64,000 nucleotides of DNA from Bog-473 sp963753115 (GCA_963753115.1 CAVWBB010000007.1:1-64000); one strand, 5' to 3'. Numbered from the stretch's first letter, positions 34,552-43,306 are shown. A program made the numbers and translations. Notes: generated by a model not told the origin, from the sequence alone.

Positions 34552-35307
34552 CTACCTCCCTTGGAAGGACGGGTCGCGTCGCTCTGCTGCGGCGCGCACG
34601 CCTTCGGCGAAGTCGGCCGTGTCACGCAACCGGGTCTGCTCGGCATACTCGTGCTCCATGGCCAGCCGGACTTCTTCCACCAGGCCGGCCCGCAGCGTGG
34701 CCCTGATGGCGCGGACGGCCAGCGGTCCCGACGCCGCCAGCTCGGCCGCGTAGGCGATGGCCTGCGTCAGCAGGTCGTCGTCGTCGGCCAGGCGGTCGCA
34801 CAGGCCGAGGGCGAGTGCCTCCTCGCCGCCGACGCGTCGACCCGTGAGGAGGAGGTCGGCCGCGGCCTGCTGCCCCACGACGGCCGGCAGCGTCACGGTC
34901 AGCGCGAAACCGTGGTGGAAGGCCAGTCGGGCGAAGTTTGCACTGAAGCGGCTCTGCGCCGTCGCCACCCGGAAGTCGGCCGAGAGCGCCAGCCCGCACC
35001 CGCCGCCGATGGCTGCACCCTGCACGGCTGCCACGACGGGGAGGGGTGCTGCGAACAGTCGTAGGGCGGCCGCGTACAGCCCGGCGATGTCCTCTCCGGC
35101 GTTGCCCGAGAAGTCCAGGCCGGCGCAGAAGTGTCTGCCCTCGGAAGCCAGCACCACGGCCCGGCACCACCCGGAGCGGTCCAGCTCCTCGTAGGCCGCA
35201 CCCACATCTTCGATCAGCCCGGTGTCGAAGTAATTGTTCGGCCCCCGGTGCAGGCAGACCACGGCGACGTGCGCGCCGTGCTGCTCCACCGTCACGTCCG
35301 CGCTCAC
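34552..35307 (-). CDS. Enoyl-CoA hydratase/isomerase (crotonase) family protein
   Basis: A 251-residue crotonase-fold enzyme. VAVVCLHRGPNNYFDTGLIEDV replaces the usual N-terminal strand, the oxyanion-hole Ala/Gly segments are SEGRHFCAGLDFSG and VQGAAIGGGCGLALSADFRVA. The catalytic-Glu positions of classical hydratases are not obvious around LAFHHGFALTVTLPAVVG, so the exact reaction is uncertain. It starts in the GNAT stop region (4-bp overlap, 35304-35307) and ends 2 bases before PhyH. Confidence 0.9.
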   Translation of the reverse strand: MSADVTVEQHGAHVAVVCLHRGPNNYFDTGLIEDVGAAYEELDRSGWCRAVVLASEGRHFCAGLDFSGNAGEDIAGLYAAALRLFAAPLPVVAAVQGAAIGGGCGLALSADFRVATAQSRFSANFARLAFHHGFALTVTLPAVVGQQAAADLLLTGRRVGGEEALALGLCDRLADDDDLLTQAIAYAAELAASGPLAVRAIRATLRAGLVEEVRLAMEHEYAEQTRLRDTADFAEGVRAAAERRDPSFQGR

Positions 35308-35804
35308 GTCTCGACGCCCTCCAGCCGAATGTCCTCCAGGCTGCGCCAGTAGATCACGGCATCCTCTCCCTCGACGGCGGCGGGAATCCTGCCCACCTCA
35401 TCGAAGCCGAGGTCCTTGTACATGGCACGGACCGGGTTGGACGCAAAGACGAGGTTGAACACCATGGCGTCGAAACCGAGGCGCCGCGCCTCGCGGAGCG
35501 AGTGCTCCACCAGGTTCCTCCCCACGCCCGTGCCCCGGTAGGGGGCCAACACGAAGTAGCCGGCGTTTGCGATGTGGGCGGCCCGGCCCACGTAGTTGGG
35601 CTTGATGTAGGAGGCGCCGATCAGATAGCCACCGAAGCGGGCGACGGAAACCGCCGCCGAATGGCGTATCCAGTAGTCGTCGAATTCCTCCCGGGTCACC
35701 GGCGGCGACTGCGGGAACCCTTCCCCCGCACCCACGATGCGGCTGAACGCGGTGAACAGCTCGTCGTAGTCGTCAATTGCCGCTTCGCGGATCTCTACCG
35801 GCAC
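35304..35804 (-). CDS. GNAT-family N-acetyltransferase
   Basis: A 166-residue GNAT protein starting MPVEIREAAIDDYDELFTAF. The acetyl-CoA-binding motif A is YFVLAPYRGTGVGRNLVEHSLREARRLG (R-G-x-G-x-G), followed by AMVFNLVFASNPVRAMYKDLGF. It is probably soluble. It is the first gene of a coupled run with the crotonase and PhyH. The acceptor is unknown. Confidence 0.9.
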   Translation of the reverse strand: MPVEIREAAIDDYDELFTAFSRIVGAGEGFPQSPPVTREEFDDYWIRHSAAVSVARFGGYLIGASYIKPNYVGRAAHIANAGYFVLAPYRGTGVGRNLVEHSLREARRLGFDAMVFNLVFASNPVRAMYKDLGFDEVGRIPAAVEGEDAVIYWRSLEDIRLEGVET

Positions 35805-35873
35805 GGCCCTACGGTAGTGGTGCCCACCTGTGAATCGACTGATCGCACACAGGGTGCAATCGGGACCTCTCGC

Positions 35874-36704
35874 TTAGGAGCTGGCTCCGAACCCTGCCGT
35901 GCCGGTGCCGGGCCGCACCGCCTCAATCGGATCGCGCAGGTCGTCGATGTAGCCGAGCGCATAGGCCCCGCGGTCGTACCCCATCACGCGGAGCAGTTCG
36001 ATCGGCAGCGTTTCGGCCACCTCGCGGGGCACGGAGAGGTACTGGTTCTCCTCCTGGCGAAGCCAGCCGACGTTGTAGGTGATGTTCAACCCGATCCGGG
36101 TTGCGTCCGAGTGGTTGGCCCCGCCGCCGTGGTACACGCTCCCCGAATAGAACAGCACCGAGCCGCGGGCCATGGTCGCCGGCTCAGTGTCGTCCGGGCC
36201 GAACGAGAGCCTGTCCTCGCGCAGGTTGCTGCCCGGCACCACCCGAGTGGCGCCGTTCTCCTCGGTGAAGTCAGTCAGCGCCCAGATGGTGTTGCACTGG
36301 ACCTCGTAGCCTGCAGGGAAGGGGAAGAAGTCGAAGGCCCACTGGTCGCGGTGGATGGGCTGGGGCGTCTCCCCCGGGCCGATGGCGATGGCCTGGGTCA
36401 GGTGCAACTGGATGTTCGTGGCGTGGCTCAAGAACGCACGAGCCGTGCCCAGCCCGAGCGGGTGCATGATCAGCTCGCGACATGCGGGTGACCGGGCGAT
36501 GAGCGAGCCCGTCCGCCGCGTGCGGGCGCCGCTGAAGTCGTCGGGCCCGGTGGGGGTGGCGTCGAGGTAGGGACGCAACTCGGACTCGATCTTCTGCAGC
36601 AGCGGCTCGGGAGCCACCCGGTCGACGATGACCGCCCCGTCGCTGCCGATGGCGGCCGCCACCTGGTCCGGGCGGCACTCGCTGGTGAGATGGGCGATGG
36701 GCAC
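35874..36704 (-). CDS. Second phytanoyl-CoA dioxygenase (PhyH) family protein, next to the modification module
   Basis: 276 residues. Iron ligands are in PIHRDQWAFDFFPFP (H-x-D) and the distal His in FYSGSVYHGGGANHSD; Arg in TRIGLNITYNVGWL likely holds 2-oxoglutarate. IWALTDFTEENGATRVVPGSNL is typical of the family. It starts 38 bases after the PqqD-like gene of module copy 1, on the same strand, so it may belong to that operon and oxidise the module's target. No PhyH gene accompanies copy 2. A role in the module is inference from position alone. Confidence 0.9.
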   Translation of the reverse strand: MPIAHLTSECRPDQVAAAIGSDGAVIVDRVAPEPLLQKIESELRPYLDATPTGPDDFSGARTRRTGSLIARSPACRELIMHPLGLGTARAFLSHATNIQLHLTQAIAIGPGETPQPIHRDQWAFDFFPFPAGYEVQCNTIWALTDFTEENGATRVVPGSNLREDRLSFGPDDTEPATMARGSVLFYSGSVYHGGGANHSDATRIGLNITYNVGWLRQEENQYLSVPREVAETLPIELLRVMGYDRGAYALGYIDDLRDPIEAVRPGTGTAGFGASS

Positions 36705-36742
36705 GCTCCATCCTCCACAACGCCCGCCGGCGCGGCAACTCG

Positions 36743-37069
36743 TCAGCCGGCGGCCAAGTCTGCGGTTCCGGGCGCGGCCTCGACCACCAGCCCCAGCTCG
36801 GCCAGCTTGGCCACGGTCTGGCGCACGTCTTGGTCGATGTCGGCCGCGTTGGCGGGGTACACCGCCGCCAGCGCACGCACCATGTCGTCGACGGTCGAGG
36901 TGCCGTCGCAGCGCTCCCAGACCGCGGCCGCGCTGGTGTTGAGGAGGATGAGGAGCTGCCCGACCTCGTCGTAGAGGGCCACATTGTCGTCCAGCTCCAC
37001 TGCGGCGGCTCCCTCCCGGCGCCGGGGCCGCGATCCTCCTTCGGGCCAGTCAGGGCACACGATCGACAC
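36743..37069 (-). CDS. PqqD-like RiPP-recognition protein, module copy 1
   Basis: A 108-residue PqqD-family protein. The core (about 28-95) is a winged helix-turn-helix of the RRE type: LDDNVALYDEVGQLLILLN, TSAAAVWERCDGTSTVDDMVRALA and DQDVRQTVAKLAELGLVVE. RREs bind leader peptides and bring them to modifying enzymes. The first ~20 residues are basic and not conserved. It overlaps the HprK-like gene by 20 bases and precedes a PhyH gene. It is very close in sequence to the copy at 39731-40033. Confidence 0.88.
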   Translation of the reverse strand: MSIVCPDWPEGGSRPRRREGAAAVELDDNVALYDEVGQLLILLNTSAAAVWERCDGTSTVDDMVRALAAVYPANAADIDQDVRQTVAKLAELGLVVEAAPGTADLAAG

Positions 37070-37973
37070 CTCCCAGTGCCGCCGGCACCCCGTCCGTCGG
37101 CGCCGCCAGGAGATCGAAGAGCAGGCGGCACGCTTCGTCCAGGTCCGACATCGTCAGGGAGAAGCACCGGCAGCCCTTGGCGAGCTCGCCCAGGGCGCGG
37201 GTCCCTTCGGATCCGTGGGGAATGAGATTGACGGCGTTCAGCGCCAGCGCAAAGAACGCCTCGGTTTCCGAGAGGGGGGTCAGAACTGTCTCGGCGTCGG
37301 CGTCGTAGCGGGGCACCACGACGAAGCCGGGCACGCAGGGCCGCCCGACTCGACGTCCGGTGTCTTCGCCGACGGCGACGTGCCACTCCTGGCCCACCCA
37401 TGGGCTGTGCCCGGACTCCGAGGGGACGTCGGGACCCATGTCGGAGAGCACGTCGAAACTCCCGGCCTTCACGGTGATGGGCTTGGGGTACGGCATCAGC
37501 CGTCCGCTCGCCATGTCCAGAGCGGCCAGCTCGTCGGTGAGATACCCGAGCCCCTTGCGAACCAGTCCCGCCACGAGCGTCGACTTGCCCGACCCCGACG
37601 CACCAGGGAGCAGCACGCCCGTGCCGTCGGCCTCGATCCCGCCGGCGTGGAAGAGCAGGTGGTCACCACCCGCCTCCGCCGCCGAGCGGTTCACGTCCCA
37701 CACGACCCAACCCACGGCGTCGCCGTAGTGCTGGCGACGAGCCAGCTGCTCGTCGTCGCGTGTGACATCGACGGTGCCGGCGGGTGCCGGCGATTCTGCC
37801 GTTGTCAGTGAGTACCAGTGTGCGACGGGAGCGGTCTCGACGGGATCCCGCAGCCCGGCCAGCACCTCGTCAACGTGGCGGCCGAGTCGCTCATCATCGG
37901 TGCGCACCGCGAAGCGGTAGGACAGCGCATTCAGGTTCGGGGTGCGATGCACCCACCTGCGCTCGAGTCCCAT
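37050..37973 (-). CDS. HPr-kinase-related P-loop protein, module copy 1
   Basis: 307 residues. The C-terminal two thirds resembles the catalytic domain of HPr kinase: LLFHAGGIEADGTGVLLPG, Walker A in GASGSGKSTLVAGLVRKGLG and LTDELAALDMASGRLMPYPKPI (Walker-B-like). The N-terminal part (FAVRTDDERLGRHVDEVLAGL) is specific to this subfamily, which I remember as HprK-related kinase A (TIGR04352). No HPr or other phosphotransferase protein is nearby, so the target is likely different, perhaps the small exported protein encoded just upstream. The ATG lies 3 bases after that gene's stop, and the 3' end overlaps PqqD. Confidence 0.85.
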   Translation of the reverse strand: MGLERRWVHRTPNLNALSYRFAVRTDDERLGRHVDEVLAGLRDPVETAPVAHWYSLTTAESPAPAGTVDVTRDDEQLARRQHYGDAVGWVVWDVNRSAAEAGGDHLLFHAGGIEADGTGVLLPGASGSGKSTLVAGLVRKGLGYLTDELAALDMASGRLMPYPKPITVKAGSFDVLSDMGPDVPSESGHSPWVGQEWHVAVGEDTGRRVGRPCVPGFVVVPRYDADAETVLTPLSETEAFFALALNAVNLIPHGSEGTRALGELAKGCRCFSLTMSDLDEACRLLFDLLAAPTDGVPAALGGVDRVP

Positions 37974-37976
37974 CGA

Positions 37977-38391
37977 TCAGGAAGGGTCGCCCGGGCTCCC
38001 GACGTGCGGCGGGGAGACGCGGCTGGCCCAGTGATGCAGGGCCCATCCACCGGCGATCAGCGCCGCGCCAGTCGCGGTCTCGCTCTTGAGGTCGAGGCCC
38101 GTGGACGCCAGGGAGGTCACCGGACCGCTCTTGGTTGCCGTTGCCGTGGACGGCGCGAACGTCGAGGGGCCGACGTGTGGACGCGCCTGTCACGGGCCCC
38201 GAAAGGGTGGCGCCACCTGCAGGATGGGCCGTGAGGATTTCAGGGACCACCCAGGCGGCAGCGCCGGCCGTGGCGAACGCCGACATGCGCCCCATGGCCT
38301 GGCGCCTCGAATAGCGTGCCACGTCCGAAGGAGCGCCGCTCGGCGCAGCCCGCGGTGCCCCCGCACCCCCGTGTGTCTCTTCGTTCCGCAT
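37977..38391 (-). CDS. Small Tat-exported protein with LAxTG-like end, module copy 1 (frameshifted)
   Basis: About 137 residues across two frames. The first (38391 down) has a Tat-type signal: twin Arg in YSRRQAMGRMS (R29-R30), hydrophobic AFATAGAAAWVVPEIL and an Ala-rich end. One extra base at about 38172-38180 moves the rest to a second frame with a Ser/Thr-rich stretch, then LASTG and GAALIAGGWALHHWASR, closely like the LAFTG ending of copy 2. The stop is 3 bases before HprK, the same spacing as in copy 2. I do not know the family; it is the best candidate substrate of the module. Confidence 0.65.
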
Positions 38392-38624
38392 CTCTACCGC
38401 CGTCCCTCACCCGCTCGAGTGAGTCCTCCCACATTATCTCGGAATTCACTGCCCAAAATGAGGGCATCCAAACGCCGGGCGAAATGGTGGTTGCCTCTCT
38501 GACCGGGGATGATTCCGTGTAGGTGGTCGACCCTTCGGCTATGCATGGCCATTGCACAGCTACGACACCCTCGGCGCGACCGGAGTCCGTGGCGGTGTCC
38601 GCGGGACGGCATGATGAGCGGCGC

Positions 38625-39734
38625 ATGAGCGACGACGGAGCCATTGCGGCGAACGTGACGGAGTCCACCGCGGCGCTGCTCTGGGAGGCCTGCCGCCGGG
38701 ATCCCGTTCCGAGCTCCGTCCGGCGGGCAATCGCCGGAGGGGCCGACCTTTCGTGGGCCGTGAGCGCCGCCTCCGAGCAACGGGTCGGCGCGCTGTTGTG
38801 GCGGGCGCTGGGTGCGTCGGATTCGCTCGATGCGCTCGGGCCCGAGAGGACCGCATTCGGCGCCGTGGCCGATGCCTTCAAGATGGAGGCACTGCTCCTG
38901 CTCCCCCGGGCCGTCGCGCTCGCGGTGCGGCCGCTGACCGAGATCGGACTGGAACCGGTGGTCTTCAAGGGTCCCGCGGTGGCGGCGCGCTACCCCGAAC
39001 CCGGCCTACGGCCCATGGACGACATCGACCTGCTCCTGCCTCGGGCCGACCACGCGCGCGCCATCGAAGCTCTGGGTCGCGCCGGGTGGCAGGTGGCGCG
39101 CGCCGGCGTTGGCGACCACTACGACACCGTGCTGACCCATCACGAGGTCCCTTCCTTGTTCCTCGAGGTCCACTTCGGCCTGGAGGGCGGAGCGGAACGG
39201 GTGACGGCGCTCGATCCCGAGACACTGTGGGAACGGCGCCGGCCGCTCGAGTGCGCCGGCACGGCGGCGTTCGGATTGCCCCCGGCCGAGGAGCTGGTCG
39301 TGCTCGCCGCGCACGCCGGCAAGCCGCACCACCGTTTCGTGCGGCTGGTGTGGATGGCCGACCTCGCGATGATCGTCGGGCACGATACCGCCATCGACTG
39401 GGATCGCGTCCACGCCGTGGCCAGGGCGGCACGGTGCGTGACGGTGGTCGGAACCGCCCTGGAGATGGCGCGCCGGGCAGGCGTGGACGCACCTGTCGGT
39501 CTGTTCCCCCTACCGTCCCGTGGTGGTCGTGGCGACACCATGCGCCGACTGTTGTCGATCACCTGGCCCTTGACACAACGCGAGCTCCCCGCCTACCGGT
39601 TCAACTATGCGCTGACCGATAGCCGGGCGCGCCGCGCCAAGATGCGCTTCTTGCACCTCGTCCTCGGACATGGGGTCCGCGCCCGGATGCGGCGGGCGGT
39701 GGGCCTCCCGCGGCGGGCCCCGTCCCGCGTCTAG
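38625..39734 (+). CDS. Nucleotidyltransferase-family protein, module copy 1
   Basis: 369 residues of the uncharacterised nucleotidyltransferase family (PF14907, as I recall). The N-terminal helix region is LLWEACRRDPVPSSVRRAI. The nucleotidyltransferase core follows: VVFKGPAVAARYPEPGLRPMDDIDLLLPRADH with the D-x-D (D-I-D) metal pair, then a helical domain ending near HLVLGHGVRARMRRAVG. ATG 38625 is chosen (MSDDG...) because upstream sequence is not protein-like. It is divergent from the Tat protein gene of copy 1; its stop shares CTAG with the PqqD gene of copy 2. Confidence 0.87.
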   Translation: MSDDGAIAANVTESTAALLWEACRRDPVPSSVRRAIAGGADLSWAVSAASEQRVGALLWRALGASDSLDALGPERTAFGAVADAFKMEALLLLPRAVALAVRPLTEIGLEPVVFKGPAVAARYPEPGLRPMDDIDLLLPRADHARAIEALGRAGWQVARAGVGDHYDTVLTHHEVPSLFLEVHFGLEGGAERVTALDPETLWERRRPLECAGTAAFGLPPAEELVVLAAHAGKPHHRFVRLVWMADLAMIVGHDTAIDWDRVHAVARAARCVTVVGTALEMARRAGVDAPVGLFPLPSRGGRGDTMRRLLSITWPLTQRELPAYRFNYALTDSRARRAKMRFLHLVLGHGVRARMRRAVGLPRRAPSRV

Positions 39735-40033
39735 CGCTCGGTGTCGACCAGCAGCCCCAGCTCGATCAGCTTGCCCACTGTTTGACGCACGTCTTCAGCG
39801 ATGTCGGCCGCGGCGTCCGGGTACGCCGCCGCCAACTCGCGCACCATGTCGTCGAGTGCCGTCGCTCCGTCGCACCGCTCCCAGACGGCGGCCGCACTGG
39901 TGTTGAGGAGGAGGAGCAGCTGCCCGACCTCGTCGTAGAGCGCCACATTGTCGTCCAGCGCGACCGTTGCTGTGCGCCCGCGGCGCTCTGGAATATGAGG
40001 CGGTGCCGGACCGTCACGCCCATCAGCCGGCAC
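39731..40033 (-). CDS. PqqD-like RiPP-recognition protein, module copy 2
   Basis: About 100 residues. The conserved core reads LDDNVALYDEVGQLLLLLN, TSAAAVWERCDGATALDDMV and AEDVRQTVGKLIELGLLVD, nearly the same as copy 1 (36743-37069). The start is uncertain: GTG 40033, giving an 11-base overlap with the HprK gene, fits the overlap seen in copy 1. Its TAG stop is within the shared CTAG at 39731-39734 with the convergent nucleotidyltransferase. Confidence 0.85.
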   Translation of the reverse strand: MPADGRDGPAPPHIPERRGRTATVALDDNVALYDEVGQLLLLLNTSAAAVWERCDGATALDDMVRELAAAYPDAAADIAEDVRQTVGKLIELGLLVDTER

Positions 40034-40926
40034 GACGCGCTCCGGGCAGCACCGTCGCCGCATCGCCCAACAAGCCGAGGACGAGCGCACACGCCTCGCC
40101 GAGGTCCGACATGGTCAGGGCGTAACACGAGGACCGCGCCACCAACCGTGCCACCGCCTCGGTGCCGGCGATCCCGTGCGGGAGCAGGTTGACCGCGTGG
40201 AGGGCGACCGAGAGGAAGGCCTCGGTATCGGAGAGCCGTGTCAGGCGGGCCGGCGCGCCGGCTTCGTAGCGCGGCACGATGACGACACCCGGCATGCTCG
40301 TGCGGCCCACGCGCAGCCCGGAGTCCCCGCCCACGGGCACCTGCCACTCGCCGCCGGCCCACCGGCCGGAGGCGGGACCGCGGCCCTTGTCAGGGTCCAG
40401 GTCGGGGAGTATCCCGAAGCTCCCGGCCTTCAACGTGATCGGCTTGGGGTAGGGCTGGAGCCGCCCGTCGACCAGGTCCAACGCCGCCAGCTCGTCGGTC
40501 AGGTAACCCAGCCCGGCGCAGGCCAGCCCGGCCACCAGCGTCGACTTGCCCGAGCCCGACGCGCCGGGCAACAGGACACCGGTGTCGCCGGCGTCGAGCG
40601 CCCCGGCGTGGAAGAGGAGGTGGTCGCCGCTGGCCTCGGCCGCCGAACGGTTCACGTCCCAGACGACCCAGCCCAGGGCATCGCCCGGGCACTGGTCGAG
40701 CGCCAGCGGCTCGTCGTCGCGACTGATGTCGAACGTGCCGGTACCACCCGGCGCGGCCGTCACCGAGTACCAGTGTTCGATCGGCGCCACGTCATCGGAT
40801 GCTCGCAACCCGGCCAGCGCACAGCCAACCTGCGTGCCAAGTTGTTCGTCCTCGCAGCGCACGGCGAAGCGGAAGGACAGCCCGCGCAGGGCGGCGGTGC
40901 GGGCGCCAGCGGGAGTCGACCGGCAT
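40023..40926 (-). CDS. HPr-kinase-related P-loop protein, module copy 2 (5' frameshift)
   Basis: About 300 residues. Domain core: WVVWDVNRSAAEASGDHLLFH, Walker A GASGSGKSTLVAGLACAGLG and YLTDELAALDLVDGRLQPYP, matching copy 1 closely. ATG 40926 (MPVDSRWRPH) corresponds to the copy-1 start and sits 3 bases after the Tat protein stop, as in copy 1. It joins the main frame (GLSFRFAV) if one base around 40897-40908 is extra. Without the shift, no plausible start exists nearby. It overlaps PqqD copy 2. Confidence 0.82.
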
Positions 40927-40929
40927 GGG

Positions 40930-41409
40930 CTAGGCGCCGTCGCCGCCGGCGGCCGGCTTGAGGGTGCGGCTGGCCCAATGCTGCATGGCCCAGCCACCGG
41001 CGACCAGCGCCGCGCCGACTTCGGCATCCCGCTGGATGTTGAGACCGGTGAATGCGAGCGAGTTCGGGTGATCACTGCCCGCCGCCGTCGTGACACCCAC
41101 GGGCCCGTTGGTGCCAACCGTCCCACCGGCGCTCACGCCCGCGCCTGCGCTGACACCAGGATCGCCGGAGCTCGAGGGACTGGTCGAGACGCCGACCGAG
41201 CCAGACCCCGTCGTGGAGACGTTGCCAGACAGGGCGGCGCCAGCGGCGGGCTTGGCGAGGAGGATCTCGGGCACGACCCAGGCCGCGGCGCCGGCGGTCG
41301 CCACCGCGGACATGCGCCCCATGGCCTGACGCCGCGAGATACGGGGCCGGCCCGTTCCGGACTCGCCCGTCGTCACTTCCCTCTGCGTCTGCAGCTCTTC
41401 ACTGTGCAT
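40930..41409 (-). CDS. Small Tat-exported protein with LAFTG motif, module copy 2
   Basis: About 159 residues in one intact frame. The N-terminal Tat signal has SRRQAMGRMS (twin Arg at 26-27), AVATAGAAAWVVPEIL and an AKPAAGAAL cleavage-like region. The middle (about 65-115) is Ser/Gly/Thr/Val-rich and probably unstructured. The end has LAFTG (about 118-122) then a hydrophobic stretch VGAALVAGGWAM and basic/polar tail. That resembles LAxTG signals of actinobacterial class E sortases, although the hydrophobic part is short. ATG 41409 is chosen; ATG 41421 is possible. No sortase gene is in the window. It is the intact reference for copy 1. Confidence 0.75.
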   Translation of the reverse strand: MHSEELQTQREVTTGESGTGRPRISRRQAMGRMSAVATAGAAAWVVPEILLAKPAAGAALSGNVSTTGSGSVGVSTSPSSSGDPGVSAGAGVSAGGTVGTNGPVGVTTAAGSDHPNSLAFTGLNIQRDAEVGAALVAGGWAMQHWASRTLKPAAGGDGA

Positions 41410-41621
41410 GTGGCTCACCATTTCTGTGTCCGAACCGGCGTGTCGCCCGCGAGCTTCGGGGCGCACGACCCTTGGAACGGCCGCCGGTTGCTTCGGTGAC
41501 TTGGTAACGCCTGTCCCCGAGATTTCTCACCACCGCCGGCCATGATTTCCGCAAGGGCTGTGAACGAGCCGGTGGGAAGACGCACCGCATGCAGCGGACT
41601 GAACGGCCGTTCCCCTTGGTG

Positions 41622-42793
41622 ATGGCACTCACCGCGACGACGTCACCGGACCGCTTACGACGCCCGCCGCGCAACCACCCGCACCGAGGCCACCGCCACA
41701 CTGCTCTGGGAGGCCTGCCGCCCTGATCCCGATCCGGAAGCGGTCCGGCGTGCCCTCGATGGCGGCGCCGACCTCGACCGAGCCGTCGCCGCCGCGACCG
41801 ACCACAGGATCGGCCCATTGCTGTGGCGGGCGCTCCATGCCGCCGGTGCGTGCGACGAAATCGGGCCCCGCCGCGCCGTGCTCGGTGGCATGACCGACGC
41901 GTTCCGCATGGAGGCCCTTCTGCTCATCCCCCGCGCGGTGGCCCTGGCGGTGCGGCCCCTGACCGACGCCGGATTGGAACCAGTCGTCTTCAAGGGGCCC
42001 GCGGTGGCCGCCCGCTACCCTGCGCCGGGGCTCCGCCCCATGGACGACATCGATCTCCTGCTCCCCCGCCACGATCACCGGCGCGCCCTCCAGCAGTTGC
42101 GGGCGGCGGGATGGAAGGTGGTCCGCCCCGGCGGCGGCGACCGCTACGACACCGTCCTGGCCCATGACGAGGTGCCATCCCTCTTCCTGGAGCTGCACTA
42201 TGGCCTGGAGGGAGCCTCGCAACGAGTGACTGCCCTCGACCCGGGCGCGCTGTGGGCGCGACGCCGCCCGGTGGAACGTCGCAGGCACGCCCGCCTTCGG
42301 GTTGCCGCTCGCCGACGAGCTCGTCGTGTTGGCGGCGCATGCCGGCAAGCCGCATCACGGCTTCGTCCGACTGGCCTGGATCGCCGACCTGGCCATGCTC
42401 GTCGGCGACGCCGCAGACCGCGGCGCCCCCGTCGACTGGGCGCGCGTGCGCGCCCTGGCCGAGGAGGCGCGCTGCGTGACCGTGGTGGCTGCGGCCCTCG
42501 GGCTGGCCCGACACGCCGGCGTCGAGACACCGGCGGAGCTCTTCCCGCTTCCCACCCGCGGCTGGCGCGGCGAAGCAATCCGCAGCCTGCAGTCGGCCAC
42601 CTGGCCGCTGACCCACCTGGAGCTCCCCGGGTACCACCTCAACTACGCCTTGACCGACGCCCCGGCGCAGCGGCTCAAGATCCTCTTCGTGCTCCTCGCG
42701 TCGGGCCACGGGATCGGTGCAGGCGTGCGCCGCGTGACCGGCCTTCCCCGCCAGGCCCTAGCTCGCGGCCGCGCCGGCGCCTTGGCGGCCTAG
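41622..42793 (+). CDS. Nucleotidyltransferase-family protein, module copy 2 (two frameshifts)
   Basis: The paralogue of 38625-39734, read in three frames. ATG 41622 starts a short frame; an extra base (41640-41690) leads to TATLLWEACR and the core VVFKGPAVAARYPAPGLRPMDDIDLLLPR. A second extra base at about 42276-42281 leads to AGTPAFGLPLADELVVLAAHAGKPHH and the C-terminal domain. All signature segments match copy 1, so I call one gene with two shifts. It is divergent from the Tat protein gene; its TAG stop shares CTAG with the minus gene at 42790. Confidence 0.8.
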
Positions 42794-43223
42794 GGGCCGG
42801 GGAAGACGGCGCGCAGGGTCGTCAGCAGCGCTGGGTCGCCGGTGACCGCCGGCGTGTGGTCGGGGTCGAGCCGTCCGTAGACGAGCCGGCTGAACGCTTC
42901 CGCGGGCAGCGCCAGGTCGGGCCGCTGCCCGGCCGTGCCGGCAGCCAATTCCGCTCCGTCGGCCGAGAGGTGCAGCGCAAAGTCGCGGTCGGGGTCCGTC
43001 GTATGGATCGCGATCGTGTGCTCTTGGCCGTCCGGCCGCGCGCTGTAGCGGGCAATGAGGCCGGCGGGTCGCCATCGAAAAAGGGCAGCGGATGGTCCCG
43101 CAGGTCGACCGGCTCGACCTCGAACTGATCGTGTTGCTCCAGGCGACATCCATGACCCAGGCCGCCACCCGTTCGCTGGAACGGACCCTCGCCCGTGGTC
43201 CCCGTGATGACCTGCAACAGCAC
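42790..43223 (-). pseudogene. SCP2/maleylpyruvate-isomerase C-terminal-like protein, frameshifted remnant
   Basis: The C-terminal part (down to 42790) reads AGLIARYSARPDGQEHTIAIH, DFALHLSADGAELAAGTAG, DLALPAEAFSRLVYGRLDPDHTPAV, like the C-terminal domain of mycothiol-dependent isomerase-type proteins. Upstream, a second frame gives QFEVEPVDLRDHPLPFFDGDP and joins it if one base is missing at about 43061-43066. No start codon or N-terminal DinB domain is found; the open frame fades at about 43310. It probably is a decayed or truncated gene. Orientation is opposite to the ArsR operon. Confidence 0.5.
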
Positions 43224-43306
43224 GCCGTACGCCGTTCCGTCTGGTGATCGAGCGGCGGCACGGCCGTCCCCGCCGGGAGCGACGAGAGCAGGAACCTCCC
43301 CGGTAA

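Larger units (their letters stand above)
36743..42793. repeat. Tandem duplication of a four-gene module
   Basis: The order Tat-LAxTG protein, HprK-like, PqqD-like (minus) with divergent nucleotidyltransferase (plus) occurs twice: 36743-39734 and 39731-42793. Spacings repeat too: 3 bases between the Tat gene and HprK, an overlap between HprK and PqqD, and similar intergenic gaps (about 230 and 210). Protein similarity between copies is highest for PqqD and the nucleotidyltransferase core. The two copies abut directly at 39731-39734. Confidence 0.9.

Noticed and set aside
36743..42793. A lasso-peptide biosynthesis cluster
   Set aside because: PqqD, HprK-like and nucleotidyltransferase genes occur with lasso peptides, but no asparagine-synthetase-like cyclase, leader protease or lasso precursor is present.
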